A stretch of DNA of 64,000 nt from Daejeonella rubra (lineage in GTDB: Bacteria > Bacteroidota > Bacteroidia > Sphingobacteriales > Sphingobacteriaceae), in the NCBI RefSeq assembly GCF_900103545.1, contig NZ_FNHH01000001.1, positions 124,001 through 188,000 on the forward strand, written 5' to 3'. The position numbers and the translations under genes are program-made. Shown here piece by piece: positions 34,820 through 42,660 of this stretch (positions within the stretch are counted from its first letter, which is position 1; each line of letters starts with the position of its first letter). Under the pieces are notes generated by a model, which saw nothing but the letters and a program-made list of their open reading frames with translations, was not told where the DNA came from and searched no databases.

Positions 34820-35602
34820 CTAACGCCTAAAATAGTTCCTTACGGTTTCCAAAAATTCAGAAGATCTTCTTCTGGAAACCACATGCTCTGAATTGTCTGA
34901 TAATTTTACTGTCAGGCCATTTTTATTGGTATAATCACTTAGGTGTTTTAAATTAATAATGGTTGATTTATGTATCCTGCTGAAACCCGAATTCTCCAGT
35001 ATTTCTTCATATTCTTTAAGATGCCTTGACACAATGATACTTTCCTTGTTTTCAAGGTGAAAGATAGAATAATTACTGTCCGCTAAAACATAAACGATTT
35101 GATTGACATTCAGTATCTGAAATCCATTTGAATTCGGAAGGTTGATCTTATTGATCTTTTTGATATCGCTTAGGTTTTCTTCAAGGCTGTTGAGTTGTGC
35201 TTTTTTACTTTCAGCATTCGAATTGTCATTTCCATTCTGGCTTTTCAAATTAATTACCTTCACAACTGCATACTTCAACTCTTCAATATCGATGGGTTTT
35301 AATATATAATCAACTGCACTTGCTTTCAACGCTTTTAATGCATATTGGTCAAAGGCTGTAGTGAAAATTACATAGGAGTTTGCTTCCTGCAGGTCTGGCA
35401 ATAAATTAAATCCATCTTCATGTGGCATTGCAATATCAAGGAAAACCAAATCAATATCACCTGATTTTAGCATTTTTCTAGCTTCTGCAACAGACTGTGC
35501 TATACCTTTAATTTTGACTTCCGGGCAATACCCATCTATGAGGAAATACAAGGATTTACGTGAATATTCTTCATCATCAACTATAATAGCATTTATTGAC
35601 AT
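34820..35602 (-). CDS. LytTR-family response regulator
   Basis: An N-terminal receiver domain (about 4-120) has the acidic pocket DDEE (9-12), phosphoacceptor Asp 56 in VFLDIAMP, Thr in FTTAFDQ and Lys in YILKPID. A linker follows (about 125-150) and then a C-terminal LytTR DNA-binding domain (about 155-258: IVYVLADSNYSIFHLENKESIIVSRHL, GFSRIHKSTIINLKHL, split). LytTR proteins bind pairs of direct repeats spaced by two helical turns, and such pairs flank this gene. The partner is the kinase downstream (32679-34502). Confidence 0.93.
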   Translation of the reverse strand: MSINAIIVDDEEYSRKSLYFLIDGYCPEVKIKGIAQSVAEARKMLKSGDIDLVFLDIAMPHEDGFNLLPDLQEANSYVIFTTAFDQYALKALKASAVDYILKPIDIEELKYAVVKVINLKSQNGNDNSNAESKKAQLNSLEENLSDIKKINKINLPNSNGFQILNVNQIVYVLADSNYSIFHLENKESIIVSRHLKEYEEILENSGFSRIHKSTIINLKHLSDYTNKNGLTVKLSDNSEHVVSRRRSSEFLETVRNYFRR

Positions 35603-35665
35603 ATTATCATGATTACGTACACTAACTAAAGTATCTGTAATTAAAACAAAAAATCAATAAAAATG

Positions 35666-35697
35666 AGTAAACGGTATGTTTTTTTGAGTATTAGTAT
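35666..35697 (-). promoter_or_regulatory. LytTR-type double direct repeat before the regulator gene
   Basis: On the minus strand the upstream copy ATACTAATACT (35697-35687) and ATACCGTTTACT (35677-35666) have starts 21 bases apart, about 65-95 bases before the regulator's ATG. The pair matches 34757-34789, including the 9-base A/T spacer ending in C. It overlaps the last codons of mqnC. Autoregulation is the simplest reading. Confidence 0.62.
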
Positions 35698-36815
35698 TCA
35701 ATCACCTGCTGTTCAGTCATTTTAGGCAAATCTCTGAACTCATATTGCTGTGTTCTTAGCTGTGGTTCGAAGCCTGCTTCTCTGATAGAATCCTGAATTC
35801 CCTGTGAGGTAAACCGGTGGGGAGCTCCCGCTGCTGATACCACATTCTCTTCGATCATGATCGAACCAAAATCGTTGGCTCCGGCATGCAGACAGATCTG
35901 TCCGACCTGCTTTCCAACCGTTAACCAGGATGCCTGAATATTTTTCACATTAGGCAGCATGATACGGCTTAATGCAATCATTCGGATATATTCATCGGCA
36001 GTCACCTGATTAGTAATTCCCCTTATTTTCTTTAGCAGGGTACCGTCATCTTGAAAAGGCCATGGAATAAAGGCGATAAATCCTTTGGAATCGGCCGGTT
36101 TTTCTGCCTGTACTTCGCGCAGCCAAACCAAATGCTCAAAACGTTCTTCCAGTGTTTCTACATGTCCGAACATCATGGTTGCTGAGGTGGTCAATCCTAG
36201 CTGATGTGCAGCACGCATTACATCCAGCCATTCCTGTCCGCCACATTTGCCTTTTGAGATCAATCTCCTGACCCGGTCATTCAATATTTCTGCACCTGCA
36301 CCAGGTAATGAATCAAGTCCTGCTGCCATTAAAGCCTTTAATACCTCGGTATGACTGATTCCTTCCAGTTTGGCGATGTGGGCAATTTCCGGCGGACCTA
36401 AAGAGTGTAATTTAAGGGTTGGATATAGGTCTTTAAGTTGTTTGAAAAGATCAACATAGAATTGCAGACCCAGGTCCGGATGGTGTCCTCCCTGTAACAA
36501 TAGCTGATCTCCCCCGAAACGAAAGGTTTCTTCGATCTTGATCTTATAAGTTTCAATATCAGTGATATAGCTTTCATCATGGCCTGGCCTTCTGAAGAAA
36601 TTGCAGAATTTACAATTAGCAATACACACATTGGTCGTATTTACATTCCGGTCAATGATCCAGGTTACTTTATTGTGAGGAACTTGTTTTTTGCGCAGCT
36701 CATTAGCGGTGTACATCAGTTCGGATGTTGCGGCATGTTTGAACAGGAATAATCCTTCTTCGGCAGATAGAAATTCAAAATTAAGTGCCCTGGTAAGCAG
36801 ATCGGAGGTTTGCAT
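35691..36815 (-). CDS. mqnC: Cyclic dehypoxanthinyl futalosine synthase
   Basis: Radical SAM enzyme of the futalosine route to menaquinone; it closes the ring of dehypoxanthinyl futalosine. The 4Fe-4S triad is in CIANCKFCNFF (about 70-80). Other family marks are QLLLQGGHHPDLGL, GLDSLPGAGAEIL, TSATMMFGHVET, FIAFIPWPFQDDGT and the C-terminal AGFEPQLRTQQYEFRDLP. I chose ATG 36815 (374 residues); the upstream ATG at 36839 adds eight hydrophobic residues. MqnC rather than the related MqnE is preferred on the FIPWPFQ and GAGAEIL segments. Confidence 0.92.
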   Translation of the reverse strand: MQTSDLLTRALNFEFLSAEEGLFLFKHAATSELMYTANELRKKQVPHNKVTWIIDRNVNTTNVCIANCKFCNFFRRPGHDESYITDIETYKIKIEETFRFGGDQLLLQGGHHPDLGLQFYVDLFKQLKDLYPTLKLHSLGPPEIAHIAKLEGISHTEVLKALMAAGLDSLPGAGAEILNDRVRRLISKGKCGGQEWLDVMRAAHQLGLTTSATMMFGHVETLEERFEHLVWLREVQAEKPADSKGFIAFIPWPFQDDGTLLKKIRGITNQVTADEYIRMIALSRIMLPNVKNIQASWLTVGKQVGQICLHAGANDFGSIMIEENVVSAAGAPHRFTSQGIQDSIREAGFEPQLRTQQYEFRDLPKMTEQQVIEY

Positions 36816-36838
36816 GCGCAAAGATAAGAGAATTAGCA

Positions 36839-36856
36839 ACCCGATAGTTATCGGGT
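36839..36856. repeat. Copy of the CCCGATAGYTATCGGG palindrome
   Basis: ACCCGATAGTTATCGGGT differs by one base from the perfect copies at 10001 and 37579. Confidence 0.75.
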
Positions 36857-37050
36857 GAGGGAATTTGACAATTGGTAAATGATTCCTTGTTTACTATCAT
36901 TCTGATCTTAACAGAGAGGGAACTTATTGCCTCCTGCGAGAACTATAAACGCAAAAATTGCCCGCTCCGGCTATCTGCATTCAGCTTCTTTCTTCAACGC
37001 TTATTACCTGCTCCGGGAAGAGTTCTTACCTGCTTCTATATAACCATTAA

Positions 37051-37224
37051 TTAAACATTGTCCTTGCCATGTTTCACAGGAATTCCGGGCTTGCCTTTGG
37101 GTGATTTGAAGGCAGCTTTCAGGCTCTTTTTTAGCCTTTTTTTTGAACCTGAATTTTAATCCTGAAAATAAGACGGAGCAGCATTAGCAGATTTTTTCCA
37201 CAAGCGATTAAATTCTGTACTCAT
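37051..37224 (-). pseudogene. Possible decayed small gene with an in-frame stop
   Basis: From ATG 37224 the minus strand encodes MSTEFNRLWKKSANAAPSYF and two more residues, then a TAA at 37158-37156. The same frame continues for 34 codons (N-terminal NSGSKKRLKKSL, C-terminal SPKGKPGIPVKHGKDNV) to a second TAA at 37053-37051. The downstream part looks protein-like and basic. One point mutation would make a 57-residue protein. I recognise no family, and chance remains possible. Confidence 0.3.
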
Positions 37225-37310
37225 CTGTTAATAAGTCTTTTAAAACCTTGATAAATTTTTTTCCCTTGGGCAAGAAGAATAATTATATTTACTGACCTAA
37301 CCAATGAAAA

Positions 37311-37562
37311 ATGACTTACAAAGAGCAGTATCTGTATCTCAAGCAGAAAACAGCTGATTCCTATAACCTGTGGATTAAAGCTCAAAATCAACTGGCAAGC
37401 GATGAAGATGGCTTTTTAAATGAGCAATTATGGGATAATCTTGAAGAAAGTGCTTCAGACCTTCAAAAGGCTCAGAATGAGTTTAATAAGTTTTGCAGCA
37501 TCATCCGCAAAGGAAAATACAGTGCCCATGATATTTTGGGAGAACAGCAGGCTTGCGCTTAA
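37311..37562 (+). CDS. Small helical protein of unknown function
   Basis: An 83-residue protein starting MTYKEQYLYLKQKTADSYNL. It appears almost wholly helical and amphipathic (NLWIKAQNQLASDEDG, EQLWDNLEESASDLQKAQNEFN), with a coiled-coil look and a C-terminal SAHDILGEQQACA. I recognise no family. It is a single orphan gene lying between two copies of the ACCCGATAGCTATCGGGT palindrome, the second starting 17 bases after its stop. Codon structure looks coding. Confidence 0.55.
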   Translation: MTYKEQYLYLKQKTADSYNLWIKAQNQLASDEDGFLNEQLWDNLEESASDLQKAQNEFNKFCSIIRKGKYSAHDILGEQQACA

Positions 37563-37578
37563 TTTGTTACCTGTTGTC

Positions 37579-37596
37579 ACCCGATAGCTATCGGGT
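37579..37596. repeat. Perfect ACCCGATAGCTATCGGGT palindrome
   Basis: Identical to the copy at 10001-10018, again with GTTGTC-type heptad sequence on each side. Confidence 0.8.
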
Positions 37597-37690
37597 TGTC
37601 TGTGATATAGTACTAATTATAAAATGACCTGGCAATAGTCTTTATTCTGCAGTGTAATAACATTAAGTTTTCAATGAACCGAGGTTTAGT

Positions 37691-37725
37691 CTTGATTCTT
37701 GGTTCTTGAATCTGTTGTCTGTTGT
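37691..37725 (+). repeat. Five-unit heptad array
   Basis: Five consecutive 7-base units: CTTGATT, CTTGGTT, CTTGAAT, CTGTTGT, CTGTTGT. The unit drifts while the period stays at 7. Confidence 0.75.
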
Positions 37726-37907
37726 CAATAGAGTTCTGGATCTTTGCCTATTTTGCATGTAAGTAGATCATTAATTAGAGTAATAGGGTCTATTCCGGGT
37801 AATTTTATTGGTAAACGAGTCTGAAGATTCTTAACTATTGAATAATTAGTAGAGCGCTAAACTGTACTGACAGTCGTATTTAGTGACAGGCCTAAAGGAA
37901 AATCAAA

Positions 37908-38114
37908 ATGGAAGCCATATTAGAATCGACAATCACTTGCCCCAACTGCGGACATAAAAAAGAAGAAATAATGCCGACAGATTCTTGCCAATATTTTTAT
38001 GAATGTGAAAAATGCAAGAACGTTTTAAAACCACAGCAAGGCGACTGTTGTGTTTATTGCAGTTACGGAAGTGTAAAATGTCCGCCAATTCAACAAGACA
38101 AAAAGTGTTGCTAA
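37908..38114 (+). CDS. Cysteine-rich small protein, GDCCVYCSYG type
   Basis: A 68-residue protein with eleven cysteines. CPNCGHKKEE (about 11-20) and CEKCKN (about 33-38) form a likely zinc ribbon, followed by the strongly conserved-looking GDCCVYCSYGSVKCPPIQ (about 46-63) and a terminal KKCC. Proteins of this form are widespread in unrelated bacteria, often near mercury, copper or arsenic resistance genes, as far as I remember. No such genes are adjacent. It is an isolated gene between two palindrome copies and may have been acquired laterally. Metal binding is the safest functional statement. Confidence 0.75.
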   Translation: MEAILESTITCPNCGHKKEEIMPTDSCQYFYECEKCKNVLKPQQGDCCVYCSYGSVKCPPIQQDKKCC

Positions 38115-38281
38115 CGAAAGTCAAGTGTTCAATAGCTCATTTCATTGGCAACAGATCTCTCTTCGCGGAAAAATCATCATAACATATAAAATAATTTTCG
38201 ATCGACGGGATTGACGCAGGATTAAAGATCAATTCGCTCGTTGAGACAAGGCCCGATGGAAAGCAGGATTCCAATTTCCTC

Positions 38282-38299
38282 ACCCGATAACTATCGGGT
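38282..38299. repeat. Copy of the CCCGATARCTATCGGG palindrome
   Basis: ACCCGATAACTATCGGGT, the complementary-strand form of the variant at 36839. It is followed by CTAATTC, GCTCATT, CCCTAAT heptads. Confidence 0.75.
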
Positions 38300-38381
38300 T
38301 GCTAATTCGCTCATTCCCTAATTCATTTTTCCCTGTAAATTTCGCTAATTTTACCTCTCAATTTTCAATCCGATCCGATCT

Positions 38382-39617
38382 ATGGTTTCTTTCGAACGCT
38401 TTACACTTGCAAACGGTCTTAAAGTTCTGGTGCATGAAGACCCAACAACTCCAATGGCAGTTGTAAATATTCTGTATGATGTTGGTGCCCGCGATGAGCA
38501 TCCGGATCAAACCGGTTTTGCCCATTTATTTGAGCATCTCATGTTTGGAGGATCTGTGAATATCCCTTCATACGATGAGCCTTTGCAGCGTGTGGGAGGT
38601 GAGAACAATGCTTTCACAAGCAATGATATTACCAATTATTACATTACTCTCCCTTCAGTTAACCTTGAAACTGCTTTCTGGCTGGAAAGCGACAGGATGC
38701 TGAACCTTGCTTTTTCTGAAAAAAGTCTTGAAGTTCAACGGAATGTGGTATGCGAAGAGTTTAAACAACGATACCTTAACCAACCTTATGGTGATGTCTG
38801 GCTTAAATTAAGGCCGATGGCCTATAAACAGCATCCTTATCAATGGGCAACCATTGGCAAATCGCTTGATCATATAGAAAATGCAAATATTAATGATGTG
38901 AAGGCCTTTTTTACCCGTCACTATAATCCTTCAAATGCCATTATGGTTGTTGGTGGTGACGTGAAACTTGATGAAGTTAAACGGCTATCGGAAAAATGGT
39001 TCGGAAATATTCCTGCAGGTGAGAAATTACCCCGATTGTTACCCATAGAAGACGATCAGGCAGAAGAACGCAAAGAGACAGTTCAAGCGAATGTGCCCTT
39101 AGATGCTATATACAAGGTGTTTCATATGCCAGCACGTACCGAAGCCGGATATTATGCGGCTGATCTGGTTTCAGATATTCTTTCGAGAGGAAATTCATCA
39201 AGATTGTTTCGTAATTTATTGAAAGACAAGAAGTTATTTAGCGATATTAATGCTTACCTCACAGGTAGTCTGGATGCCGGATTATTTGTTGTTGAAGGAA
39301 AACCACTGCCGGGAGTTTCCATGGAGCTTGCCGAGGCTGCGATATGGGAAGAGTTGGATAGAATTAGCACAGAATTAGTGCCTGATGCCGAACTGACCAA
39401 GGTTAAAAATAAAATGGAATCGACCATGGTCTTTTCTGAAATGAGCCTGCTTGATAAGGCGATGAACCTCGCTTATTTCGAGTTGCTTGGAGATGCTAAC
39501 GAACTTAATTCGGAAACTCAAAAGTACCTGGACGTAAGTTCTGAAGAGATCCGTTCTCAGGCGAAACATATATTCCGTAAGGAAAATTCATCTACTTTAT
39601 ACTATTTAGCTAATTAA
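38382..39617 (+). CDS. M16-family zinc metallopeptidase (catalytic partner)
   Basis: The 411-residue protein carries the inverted zinc motif HLFEH in QTGFAHLFEHLMFGGS (about 46-61). The downstream Glu ligand region is AFWLESDRMLNLAFSEKSLEVQRNVVCEE (split, about 96-125). It resembles one half of pitrilysin or a mitochondrial processing peptidase beta-type subunit. No signal peptide is seen. The gene is followed after one base by a second M16 gene lacking the zinc motif, so a heterodimeric peptidase (catalytic plus regulatory subunit) is expected. Substrate is unknown. Confidence 0.93.
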   Translation: MVSFERFTLANGLKVLVHEDPTTPMAVVNILYDVGARDEHPDQTGFAHLFEHLMFGGSVNIPSYDEPLQRVGGENNAFTSNDITNYYITLPSVNLETAFWLESDRMLNLAFSEKSLEVQRNVVCEEFKQRYLNQPYGDVWLKLRPMAYKQHPYQWATIGKSLDHIENANINDVKAFFTRHYNPSNAIMVVGGDVKLDEVKRLSEKWFGNIPAGEKLPRLLPIEDDQAEERKETVQANVPLDAIYKVFHMPARTEAGYYAADLVSDILSRGNSSRLFRNLLKDKKLFSDINAYLTGSLDAGLFVVEGKPLPGVSMELAEAAIWEELDRISTELVPDAELTKVKNKMESTMVFSEMSLLDKAMNLAYFELLGDANELNSETQKYLDVSSEEIRSQAKHIFRKENSSTLYYLAN

Positions 39618-39618
39618 T

Positions 39619-40893
39619 ATGATAGACAGAGCACTTGCACCGGCATTCGGTGAAGTTGAGAATATAGAGCTGATCAGGGCTAAACCTCTTGTACTTGCTA
39701 ATGGCTTGAAAATATTCAGTATTGAAGGAGGTGAGCAGGATCTTGTTCGCATAGAATTTATTTTCTCCAATATTGATTACGATCCTGCAAAACCATTGCA
39801 GACATTCGCTACGAATACTATGTTGAATGATGGGACTTCAGAGCTTAGTTCGACCGAGATAGCTGATAAGATTGATTATTATGGAGCATTTCTTCAGACT
39901 GAATATGCCAATGACCATTCAACAGTAACCTTGTTCACTTTGAATAAGCATTTGGCAAATACTTTACCCATTGTAAAGGCTATTGTTTCAGATTCGATCT
40001 TTCCACAAGTTGAACTCGATACCCTGATCCGCAATCAAAAGCAAAAGCTGAGTGTCAGTCTGGAAAAAAATGACTTCCTGAGCCGTAAAACATTCAGTCA
40101 TGTTTTGTTTGGAGATACTCTTTACGGCTATGATATTTCAGCAGCCGATTATGATAATTTGAGCAGGGATCAGTTAACGACTTATTTTAAGTCGGCCTAC
40201 CAGCCTAAGAATTGTACCGTTATCGTTTCAGGAAAGGTCAAAGAAGATACCATTACGCTTATTGACAAGTATTTTGGAAAAGATTGGGAAAATTCATTCG
40301 ATGTAAAAGAGAATGAATTCCATTTTGAAATGGGTTCAGGCGGAGAGCACTATCTTGAAAAGGCAGATGCATTGCAATCTGCTATTCGTATCGGACAAGT
40401 GTCAATTAACCGTACCCATGCTGATTTTCCAGGGCTACAGGTTGTTAATACAATATTGGGAGGATATTTTGGTTCCAGATTAATGGCAAATATCCGCGAG
40501 GATAAGGGATTTACCTATGGAATTGGTTCGGCATTGGTTTCTTTGAAAAATGCAGGATACTTCTTTATAGCATCTGAGGTTGGTGCAGATGTATGTACTG
40601 CTGCTCTAACAGAAATTGAAAAAGAGATCACAATTTTAAAAGAACAGCCTGTAACTGAAGGCGAATTGGCCCTGGTAAGGAACTATATGCTTGGATCGAT
40701 GTTAGGAAGTCTGGAAAATGCATTGTCACATGCAGATAAATTTAAAAATATTTATTTTTCAGGACTGGACTACGACTATTATAAGAATTACATTAATACC
40801 GTAAGAAATATTGGCCCTGCAGAAGTCCAGGCCCTTGCTAATAAATATTTAAATTTTAATTCTTTTGAAAAAGTGATCGTAGGGAAGAAATAA
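39619..40893 (+). CDS. M16-family peptidase-like protein (non-catalytic partner)
   Basis: The 424-residue protein has the M16 fold but no HxxEH; the corresponding region reads NTMLNDGTSELSSTEIADK. It keeps the conserved C-domain segment GGYFGSRLMANIREDKGFTYGIGSAL (split, about 280-305), whose Arg/Tyr pair helps the catalytic partner bind substrate. This division of labour is well known for paired bacterial M16 proteins. It is cotranscribed with 38382-39617. A long inverted repeat follows its stop. Confidence 0.92.
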   Translation: MIDRALAPAFGEVENIELIRAKPLVLANGLKIFSIEGGEQDLVRIEFIFSNIDYDPAKPLQTFATNTMLNDGTSELSSTEIADKIDYYGAFLQTEYANDHSTVTLFTLNKHLANTLPIVKAIVSDSIFPQVELDTLIRNQKQKLSVSLEKNDFLSRKTFSHVLFGDTLYGYDISAADYDNLSRDQLTTYFKSAYQPKNCTVIVSGKVKEDTITLIDKYFGKDWENSFDVKENEFHFEMGSGGEHYLEKADALQSAIRIGQVSINRTHADFPGLQVVNTILGGYFGSRLMANIREDKGFTYGIGSALVSLKNAGYFFIASEVGADVCTAALTEIEKEITILKEQPVTEGELALVRNYMLGSMLGSLENALSHADKFKNIYFSGLDYDYYKNYINTVRNIGPAEVQALANKYLNFNSFEKVIVGKK

Positions 40894-40901
40894 GGTATGG
40901 G

Positions 40902-40945
40902 ATATCTGATTCGAGGGTCCGGTTCATGACATTCGAATCAGATAT
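40902..40945. repeat. Inverted repeat with 13-bp arms
   Basis: ATATCTGATTCGA (40902-40914) and TCGAATCAGATAT (40933-40945) are perfectly complementary around an 18-base loop, 8 bases after the M16 stop. The tail TCTGCTTTCTTATTC is not a clear U-tract, so terminator function is uncertain. Confidence 0.7.
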
Positions 40946-40992
40946 TCTGCTTTCTTATTCAAACCCTAATTCGCATTTTCAATATTTATTTC

Positions 40993-41000
40993 TATATTTG
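40993..41000 (+). promoter_or_regulatory. Putative -7 element of guaB
   Basis: TATATTTG matches TAnnTTTG, 32 bases before the guaB ATG. The -33 region lacks a TTG. Confidence 0.5.
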
Positions 41001-41032
41001 CCCGGCAAGTAATAACCCCTCAATTATTTGCT

Positions 41033-42502
41033 ATGCACCTAGATCCAGAAAAATTCGTCGCAGAAGGTCTTACCTATGACGATGTACTATTAATCCCGGC
41101 TTATTCAGAAGTTTTACCGCGTGATGTTGATACCAGCACCTATTTTACCCGCAAGATAAAATTGAATGTTCCTATTGTTTCGGCAGCTATGGACACCGTT
41201 ACTGAATCAGGACTCGCAATTGCAATTGCTCAGGCAGGTGGTATAGGTATGCTTCATAAAAATATGAGCATAGCCCAGCAGGCAGATGAGGTTCGTAAAG
41301 TAAAGCGTTCAGAAAGCGGAATTATTCAGGATCCGGTAACTCTGGATGTAAATGCCCTGGTTTCAGATGCATTTCTGATCATGAAAGATTATAAGATCGG
41401 TGGAATCCCGGTTATTTCAGCAGACCGGAAGCTCGTAGGGATTATTACTAATCGTGATCTTCGATTTCAAAAAGATATGAAACGTCCTGTAAAGGATGTT
41501 ATGACAAGTGAAAATCTGATCACAGCACCTGAAGGAACAACCTTGAAACAGGCAGAAGAAATTCTTCAGGATTATAAAATCGAGAAACTTCCGGTGGTAG
41601 ATAAAGACGGTTACTTAACCGGACTGATCACATTCAAGGATATTCAGAAATTCAAAAATTTCCCGAATGCTTGTAAAGATGAGCATGGACGGTTGAGGGT
41701 AGGTGCAGCAGTTGGGGTTACTCCTGATACCATCGAGCGTGTTGATGCTTTGGTCAAAGCTGGAGTCGATGTAATTACTATTGACACTGCTCACGGACAT
41801 TCCCGCGGAGTGATTCAAAAATTAAAAGATGTAAAAGCCAAATACCCTGATCTTCAGGTGGTAGTTGGGAATATTGCAACCGGTGAAGCGGCAATTGCCC
41901 TGGCTGATGCGGGTGCAGATGCTGTTAAGGTTGGGATCGGTCCCGGTTCTATTTGTACTACCAGAATCATTGCAGGAGTAGGTGTTCCGCAATTATACGC
42001 TGTTTATGAGTGTGCAAAAGCATTGAAGGGTCGGGGAGTACCTGTTATTGCTGATGGAGGTATCAAGCAAACCGGGGATATTGCAAAAGCAATTGCTGCA
42101 GGTGCAAGTACGATCATGGCCGGATCATTATTTGCCGGAGTAGAAGAATCACCTGGCGAGACCATTATTTACGAGAGCAGGAAGTTTAAATCATACCGCG
42201 GTATGGGTTCTATAGAAGCTATGGAGCAAGGATCGAAAGATCGTTATTTTCAGGATGTGGAAGATGATATTAAAAAACTTGTACCGGAAGGTATTGTTGG
42301 ACGTGTGCCCTTCAAAGGTTCTCTGGCAGAAGTGATGTACCAGCTTATTGGCGGATTAAGAGCCAGTATGGGATATTGCGGCGCGGCAACAATTGATGAT
42401 CTTCAAAATGCAAGGTTCGTTAAAATAACTGCTGCCGGAATGCGTGAAAGCCACCCTCATGATATTACGATCACTAAAGAAGCACCTAATTATAGCAGGT
42501 AG
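41033..42502 (+). CDS. guaB: Inosine-5'-monophosphate dehydrogenase
   Basis: Oxidises IMP to XMP, the first step of guanine nucleotide synthesis. The 489-residue protein has the standard TIM barrel interrupted by two CBS domains (about 95-210, MKDYKIGGIPVIS and LPVVDKDGYLTGLITFKDI). The catalytic Cys loop is GPGSICTTRIIAGVG (about 303-317), IMP-phosphate binding segments are DGGIKQTGDIAKA and AGSLFAGVEESPG, and the flap region is SYRGMGSIEAM. Complete and normal length. It is monocistronic and followed by heptad arrays. Confidence 0.97.
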   Translation: MHLDPEKFVAEGLTYDDVLLIPAYSEVLPRDVDTSTYFTRKIKLNVPIVSAAMDTVTESGLAIAIAQAGGIGMLHKNMSIAQQADEVRKVKRSESGIIQDPVTLDVNALVSDAFLIMKDYKIGGIPVISADRKLVGIITNRDLRFQKDMKRPVKDVMTSENLITAPEGTTLKQAEEILQDYKIEKLPVVDKDGYLTGLITFKDIQKFKNFPNACKDEHGRLRVGAAVGVTPDTIERVDALVKAGVDVITIDTAHGHSRGVIQKLKDVKAKYPDLQVVVGNIATGEAAIALADAGADAVKVGIGPGSICTTRIIAGVGVPQLYAVYECAKALKGRGVPVIADGGIKQTGDIAKAIAAGASTIMAGSLFAGVEESPGETIIYESRKFKSYRGMGSIEAMEQGSKDRYFQDVEDDIKKLVPEGIVGRVPFKGSLAEVMYQLIGGLRASMGYCGAATIDDLQNARFVKITAAGMRESHPHDITITKEAPNYSR

Positions 42503-42503
42503 A

Positions 42504-42594
42504 AGTTATAAGTTATAGGTTTTAAGTTATACGTTTTAAGTTATAAGCTATAGGTTATACGTTTTAAGTTATACGTTTTAAGTTTTAGGTTATA
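42504..42594 (+). repeat. Thirteen-unit heptad array (NGTTWTA)
   Basis: Starting one base after the guaB stop codon, 13 uninterrupted 7-base units follow the pattern NGTTWTA: AGTTATA, GGTTTTA, CGTTTTA, GGTTATA and one AGCTATA. First base and fifth base vary; the 7-base phase never slips. Confidence 0.88.
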
Positions 42595-42617
42595 AGTTCT
42601 GGTATTTTATATTCTAT

Positions 42618-42659
42618 ACTAAATACTAATTACTCTGTACTAACTACTAAATACTATCC
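42618..42659 (+). repeat. Six-unit heptad array (ACTAANT)
   Basis: Six units: ACTAAAT, ACTAATT, ACTCTGT, ACTAACT, ACTAAAT, ACTATCC. The array ends one base before the ATG of the LOG-family gene, so it occupies the place of that gene's leader. Confidence 0.82.
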
Positions 42660-42660
42660 G

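Larger units (their letters stand above)
36816..37310 (+). other. Intergenic region with a palindrome and a decayed frame
   Basis: This 495-base stretch before the 37311 gene holds a copy of the window's recurring palindrome, ACCCGATAGTTATCGGGT (36839-36856, one asymmetric centre pair), flanked by GAATTAG-like phrases. It also holds a possible gene remnant on the minus strand (37051-37224, listed separately). A 60-codon plus-strand frame at 36872-37054 has no protein-like features. No RNA gene is seen. Confidence 0.5.
37563..37907 (+). other. Repeat-bearing intergenic region
   Basis: This 345-base gap holds the perfect palindrome ACCCGATAGCTATCGGGT (37579-37596) with CTGTTGT/TTGTCTG phrases on both sides, and a heptad array at 37691-37725. 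After about 37740 nothing is recognisable until the cysteine-rich gene, which has AAAGGAAAA shortly before its start codon. Confidence 0.6.

Noticed and set aside
36872..37054. 60-codon plus-strand frame in the gap after mqnC
   Set aside because: Low-complexity composition, no recognisable domain, and antisense to the more protein-like minus-strand remnant.
38115..38281. Integron-type recombination site after the Cys-rich gene (CTAACGAAAGTC start)
   Set aside because: No complementary right-hand arm was found within a plausible distance.
42504..42659. CRISPR array
   Set aside because: Units are 7 bases, degenerate and contiguous, with no spacers and no cas genes.
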